Below are positions 47,394 through 57,577 of a DNA stretch of 64,000 nt, piece after piece; within the stretch, counting starts at the first letter, position 1; every line of letters starts with the position of its first letter. Location: NCBI GenBank assembly GCA_025769875.1, contig JAGFNK010000216.1:18544-82543 (forward strand), read 5' to 3'. This stretch comes from Russula earlei. Its lineage: Eukaryota > Basidiomycota > Agaricomycetes > Russulales > Russulaceae. The notes under the pieces were generated by a model. It did not search any database. It saw only the letters and a program-made list of their open reading frames with translations, and was not told the DNA's origin. The translations under genes and the position numbers were made by a program.

Positions 47394-48663
47394 GGGGGCA
47401 GGCCAGTACGATCAGTCGCCAATCGCACAACAACAAGAGCGATGAGTTACCAAGTTATCAACATACGCAGTGCTATTTCCTGAGCGGTTTGGCTCTGGGT
47501 ATCTGACTGCAGGAATGGGCTGAAAACCGACGAGAACAATCAAGGGCCTGTGCCTGTTTAAACAAAAGAAAAGAGCTCGGATCGCGGTTGGTGCAGCTGT
47601 ACGTCACGCTCAACCGGCTCACTCATGATTATCGAAAAGTAAAGTGGCCGCCACTCGAATCATCATCAACAATCCCGACTCGGCGCTAGTTAAACGTGTT
47701 CAAACTGTCAGTGAAAGTCGCGTTCCTATCCACGCATCGCGTCTCCTTCCACGGCAGCTACTGACCGAGCATCTCTTTCTCTCGGTTCCCCAGAGTACAG
47801 CCTTGTACCGATCACGCGTACTGGCAGGGGATTACCAGCAATGGCTCGTCGCGTCTCATTATCTCGACAATTACTCTGCCTGCTTGGAAGAACTCTTAGA
47901 GGCTGGGATGTGTGGGCTTGGAATATTGAATGAGTCTCGCATCTCTGTGTTTACTACCCGTCTGTTCCATCTCATCACATCCAACGATGGCTGACATCAA
48001 TGAACCGCCAAACTCATGACCTTGAGGCTTGTAGCTGAAACAGGTGCATGTAGGTCCGATGGGCGCTACACGGGTGTTCATCGACTTGGATCCTTTCCTG
48101 GCCTCGGACACGCCACTTGATAAAATCAGATGCTACTCTCCATCCCCATTATCACGTTATATCAGGAATCACGCCTCACTTGACTGCTAGTCCACCCGCA
48201 ATACACCGTTTTGTTCTCCTTTCGCTTGTACCACCATTTCTAAAGAGCGCATCGCACCACTCTTGGCTTGCTACGCGGTGTCGTTGACCACAGGGCCTGC
48301 GGAACCTGACAGGTGTGGGGCTAGTCCACGAGCCGTGACCTCGCGGATCTAGGAAAGCCCACTTGCTATGTTCCGGAGGTCGCTAGTAGCATGAACTCGG
48401 AGAGTCATTCATCTCGTGGTGCAGGTCTTTGACTGGCTTTGATGTCTATGGACCTGTCATAACGTGTGATGGTCTCGTACGTGTGTACTAGACTCCTACT
48501 ACGGCTCCATCGCACCCTTTTTACGTCATCGTCAAATTTCGACAAGTTGTCAAACAACGTAAGGCATAAGTCACAAAGCCCAAATCATGGGAATGAAGGA
48601 TTTAGATTCGGTATGCGGCTTAAAAGATCGACTCACATCCCCACATCACCTTCTCACATTGCC
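47394..48663. other. Intergenic, 1.27 kb, no supported gene
   Basis: A 116-codon frame at 47644-47994 begins with GTG and has no recognisable relatives. I see no splice structure around it. The rest is featureless. Confidence 0.4.
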
Positions 48664-50514
48664 ATGCACCCTCAAATATTTCTTTTCGCTTTTGCTGTTG
48701 CAAGCAGCAGCGCAACCGTCCATCAGTTTACGGCCCTCAAGCACACAAAGAACACAGATGCGGTCCGAAAGTATCTTGATTACCTCGTTCCCGTCTCAAG
48801 GAACACCATCCTCCATGGATTGATGGGCCCTACAGTGGGATCTGATGTGAACCCATCTGTTCCTCGAATCCCGTCATCTGTACAGTTCTGACGGTCTCTT
48901 CCTCTAGCCTGGGGTCATTGTTCCCGTCATCCCCGACCCTGAACTCCCCGAATACACTGTATACTGGGTCAGGGATGGATGTCGCATCTACCATACATGG
49001 CTCGATGAGCTTACTGTATCCGGACGCCATGACGACACCGAGCTCCTACGCACGCTCTTAGACGACTCTGTCCATGCTCTCGTCAGAACTCAGCATGTTG
49101 TCAGTCTTGCTGGGAATGTCTTCACAGGAGGGCTTGAAGAGGCCGTCTTCGACATTCACCTTGGCAAGTTAACGAACCCAGCCCATCGTCCTGGGTCTCC
49201 AGCGGCTGGTACGATGAGCTTTCTCTCCGAGTCTGCATCGGAAATGTTGAACCAAACTTCACAGATGGGCCACCTTTCCGTGCAATTGTCCTAATCAAGT
49301 ATGCTGAATGGCTTCTCGAACCCGAACAAAACAACGGAACTTGGGTTGCTGATGTCCTTTGGCCTGCGATCAATCTCGACCTCCAATGGATCTCCATGCA
49401 CTGGAATGAGAGCTCGTAAGCTGTCCATCGCTATCGTTCGGTCTAGATAATATGAATGATCGAACGTCCTCTGAAGTTGGGACCTCTGGTGGCCGCCTGT
49501 CTGGGGCGGATCATATTGGACTGCTTCCCTTCAATACCGCGCACTTTTGGCAGGAGCACGCCTCAGTCGGAGCGTGGGCCGCGACGTCCCAGAATACGAA
49601 AGCCACGCGTCGACGATCCTTGATTATCTCCAGGAAAGCCATTATCATTGTACTTCCTGACTTCAAACTGAGACATCTCGTTTCACAGACGTTTTGGAAC
49701 GAAGAGGAGGGATATATGAGCGAGACTACGGTCACTGACGTCAAGACAGGCGGACGGTCTGGAAAGGGAGTAGCACCTCTCACCGTCTCGGTGCTCAACT
49801 TCGACCCGTCGTTGGGTTGCGATTCGGAGACCTTTCAACCGTGTTCCGACCGTGCACTGTCAAGCATGAAAGTTGTCGGTGACGCTTTCAGAGTGATCTT
49901 CCCCATGAGTAGGAGCCTCTCTCCTAGCCAACCCAACCCGTTATTTGGTTTCTTTCTCGAGGAGAAGGTATTCGGAGGCCATGTGAGATTGCGATCCCTT
50001 CCTCACGTTGGCCGCTACATCAGTTGAATATGCTTTTTAGCCGCAGTATTTTGCGACATTGCATGCCTCCGAGCAGCTGTTCGATGCCCTTATAACATGG
50101 GACTTGATTGGCGGACTTCAAGTGACAGACGTCTCTCTCAAGTTCTTCCAGCAATTCGACCCGAACATCGAAATCGGGACGTATGACAAAGGTTCTGACA
50201 TATACGAGAGCCTGACATACGCCATCACAATCTGCGCTGAGGAGATACTCCTCTTCCTCGCCGACCACATGCCTGACGACTACGTCCTTCCCATGGGGAT
50301 CGATGGCGCGACTGGAGAACCCTTGGGCCCACGAGGTGTACTTCACAGTCTCGTTTCTGCATTTGGCGTCTATGACGCGTACAATGGGATGATTCCCCCA
50401 TCGTGGGCATATGGTGGTCGCTTCTCCGGACAATCGCGGAACAACACCACCGTGAATGGCTCCAGCGACATTGGGATAGGACATCAGTTCCCGTTCGGAC
50501 TTGACGTTGAGTAG
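48664..50514 (+). CDS. Secreted GH15 glucoamylase-like protein, catalytic glutamates absent
   Basis: A signal peptide (MHPQIFLFAFAVASSSATV) starts at 48664. GH15 marks follow: VYWVRDGCRIYHTWLDEL, FTGGL, FTDGPPFRAIVLIKYAEWL, VLWPAINLDLQWISMHWNES and WTASLQYRALLAG, ending GIIPPSW-like (GMIPPSWAYGG) at 50514. In active glucoamylases the general acid sits in DLWEE; here the motif reads DLWWPPVWGG. The general base region (SEQ before DGEQLSARDLTWSY) is replaced by LPMGIDGATGEPLGPRG. Both catalytic Glu are therefore lost. One base appears missing at about 49161-49166 (HLG/QVNEP). Introns include about 49420-49480 and about 49670-49690. This is either a pseudogene or a catalytically dead, starch-binding-type relative. 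Confidence 0.75.
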
Positions 50515-51034
50515 GCTGAGTAAGATTTCTGCGATGATCAATAGGTGCAGTCAGGGTATTAGTAGTCAAACTTTGTGTTGTAAAGGTGATGATGCTCGAA
50601 GATCCTAGCACAGTCTCCACCATGAACCCACTGCTGACAAAAGCCGATTCGGCGATGGCACAGCACGTGTGACCCAACTTCGCTGTACTGTGTTCAGTGA
50701 AGATTCCGTTCTTTCTGTCATATCTTTGGTGGCGGATTGTAATCGAAACCGCAACAAAGCCCATAACGAATGATTTCAATGTTCACCTGATCTGGTACTA
50801 TGTACGGAAGGGTTCCTCGGACAGTGTTGGTGCACACACTGGCTCGGAATCAGTCTCGTGCAGCAAGGACGGGGCTCGGTGTGAGACACGCTGAAGGCGT
50901 TGTACGAGAGTCGAACGGAACTCATTATCGTCGATCTGTTGCAAAGCTTACAATCAATGCGATGCGGCGACGAAGAAAACGTATGTACGCACCCCTCGAA
51001 AAGCTAGATCTCCGAGAGCCATCACTGATGGCGC
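50515..51034. other. Intergenic, convergent genes, no feature recognised
   Basis: About 520 bp between the 3' ends of the glucoamylase-like and HAD genes. Only short frames are present. Confidence 0.5.
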
Positions 51035-52494
51035 TCAACTCTGTTGACCGATAGGGATAGCGTCAAAAGGAGGCAAGCCCCACTCCTCTGGAATAAAGTC
51101 TTCGAGTGAGCGGAGGATTTGATCAGGTTTCCCTATGTCCAGCGAGGGTCGGATGCTGAGCAGATTCTCATCCGGGACCCACACCACTGCGACAGAAACG
51201 AAGAGAAGATCAAGTAGGGGGAACATAAATACAGAGGAGGCCAACACACCGCTCATCCCGGCACGCTTGCCCGCCTGCACGCCCGGAACTGCGTCCTCAA
51301 ACACCAGTCCGCGCGCCCGCACCTCACGCTCCGCCTCGGCGACTATCCCTCCCTCCTCGTTGGGTCCGACGGCGCGCCCGAGCATGCGAGCGGCCGCGAG
51401 GAACACGTCCGGAAACGGCTTGCCGCGTCCCGCGCCGTCGTCCCCGCAGACGACGTTGGAGCCAAAGTGCGCAAAGACATGCTGCAGATGCGCCGTTTTG
51501 CGGTCAAAGCTGCGCCGCACGGAGCCGGTCGCGATGCCGATGGGGACGCCGTGGGCGGCGAGGTGCGCGACGAGCCGCGCGACGCCCGGAAGCAGCTGCA
51601 CGTGTGGCCAGCGCGCGTCCTGCTCTGCGGTGCGTCGCGCGAGGTAGTCGTCGATCGTGAGTGGGATGTCGGGGAAGTGGGAGAGCAGATGGGCTGCTGC
51701 CGCGCGATCGGCTTGGGCGGGGTGGGAGGTCGGTTGGTCGGTATCAGATCCTTGGGCAGGAGGCAGGGAGAGGCCCCTGGCATGTGACGTACGTTTACCC
51801 ATAAGGCCAGCCTTTATATCCCAAGTCATCTCTGCTCCATAGGGTGCCAGAATATCATCTGTGCGACGGGTTAGCTGGATGGGAGGCTTACAGTGTTTGA
51901 GTAAAGGTGGACAGCTACTGGTGACATCCGTGTAGACACGCTCGGAATCGATCATCAGCCCTGCGAAGCCGAATTGTCACCCCCAGCCGAATCGCAGCAC
52001 ATTCAGACGGACCGTCCATGTCAAAGATGACATATTCTATTCTTTTGTGGGATGGCATCTGAGAGAAGAGCGTGTCGGATTGCTCTGCCGTAATTATTGT
52101 GCGGAGCTTGTGTGTGCGGTGCGATTTCCGCAAGCAGGACAGCTCACGGTTCGTGTCGCGGTCTTGTGTCTTTCCTCGGGTGAGATGTGCCCACCGCTAA
52201 GCGAGCTGTTGTAGACTCACCTCAACCCCAATCTGATTTCAGAGGGGCCAAGATGATCCTCATTTTGCGTGCCCTCGAATGTGGTTTTTTTGGCGCTACC
52301 AAGCCTGAGTGAATAAGGTAAGACAACAGCCACTGATTGCCCCTGCCATGGACCTCAGGTCTGGATTTCCTTCCATTATTTCACAAATATAAGGTAGTGT
52401 CAGTTTCGGGTGTGAACACCTTCGCGTCAGGGATTCTCACTCTACCACTGTTTCCCTGCTGCCCTCTGACTGCCCACAAACTCAGAGCGCCCTC
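51028..52494. repeat. Direct repeat, copy 1 (about 1.45 kb, HAD gene plus 5' flank)
   Basis: Matches 60912-62374 along its whole length at roughly 95% by eye, with scattered substitutions and small indels. It begins at ATGGCGCTCAA and ends at CCCTCTCCC. Similarity stops abruptly at both ends. Confidence 0.9.
51035..52058 (-). CDS. HAD-superfamily phosphatase (pseudouridine-5'-phosphatase/DOG-like), intact copy
   Basis: Haloacid-dehalogenase hydrolase of subfamily I (beta-phosphoglucomutase-like), dephosphorylating a small phosphorylated metabolite. The ATG at 52058 begins MPSHKRIEYVIFDMDG, with the nucleophile Asp of motif I. An intron interrupts right after FDMD and the sequence resumes GLMIDSERVYTDVT. 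Then WDIKAGLMGKP, HLLSHFPDIPLTIDDYLARR, LLPGVARLVAHLAAHGVPIGIATGS (motif II), GKPFPDVFLAAARM (motif III Lys), FEDAVPGV (motif IV), VVWVPDENL, ending at 51035. Three introns are inferred; one (just after the Lys of GLMGK) and the last (after GMS) are stop-free. The same gene recurs in decayed form at 60919-61935. Confidence 0.9.
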
Positions 52495-52648
52495 TCCCGG
52501 CTCGCTACAATTCCTCGGCGACTATCCATAACTCAATACACCAGGCACTGCGCCTACCCCTCATTCAACCCTCTATTACCGTCTCCCGGTCATCTTCTCG
52601 CATTCAACTAACTCCTCTATTTCGGCCATCTTTTCCACTGGCAGCAAT
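52059..52648. promoter_or_regulatory. Divergent spacer, HAD phosphatase / STAND-2
   Basis: 590 bp. The first about 435 bp belong to the direct repeat, so the HAD promoter was duplicated. The last 154 bp before the STAND-2 ATG are unique to this copy in the window. No TATA box is recognised. Confidence 0.4.
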
Positions 52649-55600
52649 ATGAGTCACCCATCACAGTCCTCCTCGTTTCAGTCACTTTTTACTGCTGCCT
52701 TGAAGGACTACGAAAAGAAGACGAGGACGAGACTAGTTGACCATCCCCTTGCCAAGCAGCTCGAAAAGTGCCACTCTGTAGATTCCATTACCGCCGTCCT
52801 TCAGGGACAGGCACGTTCCTTCAGTCAATATCCAGAAGATGACGGAAGGGTCATGAAATCGGTCAAGTGTTCCGTCCAGATCCTGCACACACTTTCTACG
52901 AGCATCGTACTTCGTGAAGCTATTGGTACAGTGCGTCTGAAGGTGACCATTGGAATTGCTGTCCCTGATGCCAATTCCGCAGGTTTTCCCAGGTGCGAAG
53001 GCAGTTTTCGCTGCAATCGGTATCTTGTTGGGAGTATGTCCTACTTTCCGCTCAGGTAGCTGTGTATCCGATATTAAGCTGCCTCAGGCTGTCAAAAATG
53101 TTACCGCAAGTCACAGTGCACTCCTCAACCTGTTCGAGTCCTTCGAGAACTTCGTCGGTAGACTCGAGATATATACAAGGGACCCTCCTAACGACACAAC
53201 AGCATTGGAGGATATTCTCGTGAAGATACTTGTGGAATTTCTTTCCGCCCTCGCTCTAGCGACCAAGCAGGTCAAGCGAGGACGACTTGGTATGTCCATC
53301 TTCCCTCGCTTATTGTGGTGGGTGACTGAACGCAATACAGGGAATTTTTTAGGTCAACTTGGCGGTAGGAATGAGATCGGGAAAGCGCTTCAGAAGCTGG
53401 ATAGGCTTACTCAAGATGAGGTTCGAACGACGACAGCACAGACATACCGGATTGTCAATCAAAACAGGGTGATGCTGGGTGGTGAGCAATGCTACTCGGC
53501 CTGTGCCCTGTTCGTCACTGACCACACAACCGCCCAGACTTGTACAGAAGGCCATCATCAGACAGCAGGGAAATTATCAGGGAAGTGACCAAGTCTGAAC
53601 GTGAGTCATTCCTATTTTGGATATTCGCATTGCTGTTGCGGAACGCTCAGACCCCTTCACAGGCGACAAGCTTCGACAGGACATTCAAAATTGGCTCTCC
53701 CCTCCAGATCCCTGGAAAAATCACAAAATTGCTTGGAAATCTAAGCACGACGGAACCGCAACCTGGTGGATTCAAGGTGACAATCATGCAAAGTGGAAGT
53801 CATCTGGTCCCAGTTCTCTTTTGTGGATTCATGGAAAACGTTTGTATTTTGTTGCCATACTCACCCTGATGAATAATGACTCTTCCCTCTCTAGCGGGCG
53901 CCGGAAAGACTATTCTCTGGTTCTTCCATCCCCCGTGTTTCCTCTGCAGACACTGATCATAATCTATGGGCCAGTTCTGCAATCATTGCAGATATCCTCG
54001 AAATGCGCAAGGCTGGACAAGCATCATTAGCTTTCTTTTATTGCGATTTCAGAGAGGACCAAAAGAAGGACCTGCGCAGTTTGGTGTCATCCCTCTTGGT
54101 CCAGCTTTGTGATCAGTCTGATGCATATTATGCCGTCCTTTCTGAATTCTTCGGGGTGCACAGTTGCGGTGAGGAATATGCCAGCGACGCTGAGCTCGTT
54201 CAATGCCTCAAAGACATGGTCAATATCCCGGAACAAGCTACTTCGTACATCGTCATCGACGCCCTAGACGAATGCCCGGAGTTGGCTGGTTTGCCATCTC
54301 CCCGTGACGAAGTCTTGAAACTGGTGGAGGATCTTGTCAAGTTACAGGTTACGAATCTACGGATTTGTGTTACTAGCCGGCCTCAGGTTGACATCAAACT
54401 TGCCCTCGAATGTTTATCTTTCCGTTCTGTTTCTCTACATTCCGAGGAAGGGCAAATTCGTGACATCGTGGAATATATCAAGTCTATCATTCATACGGAG
54501 CGTCCGTTCCAAAAATGGAATGCAATGGATAGGGAATTGGCGATTGATGTGATTACGAAAAAGGCTGGTGGGATGTAAGTAATCACCACTACCGTTCGTT
54601 TTTGGGTTCGCTCATATCTGCGATTAGGTTTCGCTGGGTTTTCTGTCAGCTCGTCTACCTCCGTTCCTGCATACCCGGGCGTATACGGCGTGCTCTTGAA
54701 GAATTACCAAAGACTCTCGACGAGACATACGCACGCACATTGATGGAACTCGATGAGCAAAGTTGGGAATATGCGCACCGACTGTTCCAGTGCGTCGCAG
54801 CAGCCTCCCGGCCGCTCCGCGTCAAGGAACTCGCAGAATTTCTTGCCTTCGATTTCGACTCAGGATCAACCCCTGCGTTTGTGACCGACTGGCGGCCAAA
54901 CGACCCAGCACACACGGTACTATCCACATGCTCTAGTCTTCTTTGCATCGTCGACATGGACGGATCACTTGTGATACAATTTTCGCATTTTTCGGTCAAA
55001 GAATACCTGACGTCGTCGCGGCTTGCCGAATCAAAGGACCCGATTTCCCGTTTCCACGTTTCTATGAGACCCTCCCATACCATCGTTGCGAAGGCTTGTC
55101 TTAGCCTTCTACTGCACCTTGATGAAGACGTCACGAAGGACAGCCTGAAGAAGTTCCCCCTCGCGGATTATGCTGCTGAGCACTGGGATGGCCATGCTCG
55201 CTTCGAGGGGGTGTCAACAACGATCCAGGCCGAGATGAGACGTCTGTTTGATACAAGAAAATACCATATATCGACCTGGGTCTGGATATACGATCCAATA
55301 TACGGCAGGCGTAGGCGATCTAAACGCCCCCCACAAGCCAGAGCGGCGTTACATTACGCGGCGAGCTGTGGGTTACATGACATTGTCAAGTTCCTGATCA
55401 TCGATCGATCAGAGGATGTAAACGCGTGGGACTCGGTCGGAAATACTCCACTGCGCGTCGCATCGAAAAAGGGGCATTTGGCGGTTGTCCTGGTCCTTCT
55501 CGAGCATGGCGCACATCCGAATGCCCAGGTCGAAGATAACCGGACGGCATTGCATGTGGCATCGGAAAACGGACATATGGATATTGCTCGTGTGCTTCTC

Positions 55601-56773
55601 GAGCATGGCGCAGATCCGAATTCCCGGACCAAAGATAACAGGACGGCATTGCATTCGGCATCGCTAAACGGACATGTGGATAATGCTCGTGTGCTTCTCG
55701 AACATGGCGCAGACCCGAATTCCCAGGCCAAAGATAACGTGACGGCATTGCATTCAGCATCGAAAAACGGACATGTGGATATTGCTCGTGTGCTTCTCGA
55801 GCATGGCGCAGATCCGAATTCCCAGACCATAGACAACTGGACGGCATTGCATGCAGCATCGCAAGAAGGACATGTGGATATTGCTCGTGTGCTTCTCGAG
55901 CATGGCGCAGATCTGAATGCCCAAGACAAAGATAACGCGACGGCGTTGTATTTCGCATCGAAAAACGGACATGTGGATATTGCTCGTGTGCTTCTCGAGC
56001 ATGGCGCAGATCCGAATTCCCGGACCAAAGATAACTGGACAGCATTGCATTTGGCATCACAAAAGGGACATGTGGATATTGCTCGTGTGCTTCTCAAGCA
56101 TGGCGCAGATCCGAATTCCCAGACCATAGACAACTGGACGGCATTGCATGCAGCATCGCAAGAAGGACATGTGGATATTGCTCGTGTGCTTCTCAAGCAT
56201 GGCGCAGATCCGAATGCCCAGACGAAAGATAACTGGACGGCATTGCATTCGGCATCGCTAAACGGACATGTGGATATTGTTCGTGTGCTTCTCGAACATG
56301 GCGCAGACCCGAATTCCCAGACCATAGACAACTGGACGGCATTGCATGCAGCATCGCAAGAAGGACATGTGGATATTGCTCGTGTGCTTCTCAAGCATGG
56401 CGCAGATCCGAATGCCCAGACGAAAGATAACTGGACGGCATTGCATTCGGCATCGCTAAACGGACATGTGGATATTGTTCGTGTGCTTCTCGAACATGGC
56501 GCAGACCCGAATTCCCAGACCAAAGATAACGCGACGGCATTGCATTCAGCATCGAAAAACGGACATGTGGATAGTGTTCGTGTGCTTCTCGAGCATGGCG
56601 CGGATCCGAATGCCCAAAACTATCAAGAGTCGACAGCATTGCATCTGGCATTGAGATGGGGAAAGCTTGACGTCGTACAGCTGCTGCTCCAGTACAGCTG
56701 CGATATTCATGCACCGGACAGCGAGGATCAGACGGCATTCAAGAGAGCCTCAGAACAGGGTACACATCTATGA
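52649..56773 (+). CDS. STAND-2: Goodbye-NACHT-ankyrin NLR-like protein
   Basis: Nine exons join without indels to 1227 residues: 52649-52930, 52983-53033, 53088-53289, 53341-53478, 53538-53600, 53663-53839, 53895-53919, 53975-54574 and 54628-56773. Goodbye-type N-terminal domain (SSSFQSLFTAALKDYEKK...VQILHTLS), linker NWLSPPDPW, NACHT with Walker A GKPGAGKTILC split around a 25-nt exon, Walker B YIVIDALDECPEL, LRICVTSRPQVD, then FCQLVYLRSC, LPKTLDETYART and FSHFSVKEYLTS, followed by about 13 ankyrin units. Expected role: ATP-driven switch in heterokaryon incompatibility or defence, with the repeats as ligand sensor. The final unit ends QGTHL-stop, but the +1 frame continues SMMELLLAHGAADQRK, suggesting a C-terminal indel near 56760. 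It lies between the two HAD direct repeats. Confidence 0.92.
55430..56640 (+). repeat. Coding tandem array of 99-bp ankyrin units in STAND-2
   Basis: About twelve units of 33 residues with the core GHVDIARVLLEHGADPN. Adjacent two-unit blocks starting near 56135 and 56333 are identical at DNA level for roughly 180 bp, showing a very recent 198-bp duplication. Most differences fall in the first residue, the residues after TALH/AS and the QT-K/I-DN turn. Confidence 0.92.
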
Positions 56774-57462
56774 TGGAGCTCCTGTTGGCACATGGAGCCG
56801 CGGATCAGAGGAAATGATAATAAAAATTCGGGTGAGTTGGTTTCATTTGGTCATGTGCTCCACCACCACGATAGAATGGTAACCGTATTGCAAGGCGAGC
56901 GGTCTGTCTAGACGCGGACCAGGCCAGACTGACAAAGTGCCACCCACCGCGAGAAACCAGGCCAGCAGTCAAACGACAGGCACGCGCGCCCCGCAACTCC
57001 CTCTCTCCCACCATCGCGTCACACACGCAAACGCCTCCATGCCCTCCATCTCTCGCCTCCGACGCGCACACCTTCTCCTCCGCCTCCGACGACGTTACCA
57101 CCGAACGCCCGACACGTGCGCCCCCCAACACTCTCCTTTCTCCCACCACCACGTCATGCACGCAAACGCCACCTTGTCCTCCGCCTCCCGCCTTCGACGC
57201 ACACACCCTCTCCTCCGCCTCCGACGTCGCTACCACCCACGCGCACGCTCGCCCGCCACTGCCTCATCAGGCAGAAGTCTACAACGCTCGAGGCCCGGCC
57301 GACCACCCCTGCGAGGCATCTCGGCCACGCCGACTAGTGCTAACTCGTTGCCATTCTTTACAGTACACACCCGCTCTCTCAGACCTGACCTTTCATACAT
57401 ACAGCCTCGTACTACACCGTTTTCAAGTCTAGTTTTGTTACACATGTCGCCTAAACGCTGCC
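56774..57462. other. Intergenic, pyrimidine-rich, no gene recognised
   Basis: Region 56950-57300 contains two loosely similar C/T-rich blocks (CTCCGCCTCCGACG-type motifs repeat near 57055, 57080, 57180 and 57215), suggesting an imperfect duplication of about 130 bp. No credible coding frame. Confidence 0.4.
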
Positions 57463-57521
57463 ATCACACGCGTCCATAACCAATTGTCTAGCCTAGACAG
57501 TTGGTTATGGACGCATGTGAT
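57463..57521. repeat. Near-perfect palindrome, 29-bp arms, 1-nt centre
   Basis: ATCACACGCGTCCATAACC... at 57463-57491 is the reverse complement of 57493-57521 except at two positions. The single central base is 57492. It lies 56 bp upstream of the left TIR of the pogo-type transposon. Confidence 0.92.
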
Positions 57522-57577
57522 TGAATTGTCTCAGAATACATTTACCCCTTTCTCTAGCTACCTGCCTCAGACTACTA

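Noticed and set aside
47644..47994. 116-codon frame upstream of the glucoamylase-like gene
   Set aside because: Starts with GTG, no recognisable relatives, no splice context.
55354..56523. 389-codon antisense open frame opposite the STAND-2 ankyrin array
   Set aside because: It merely mirrors the periodic codons of the sense repeats, with repetitive Cys/Ser-rich content and no independent features.
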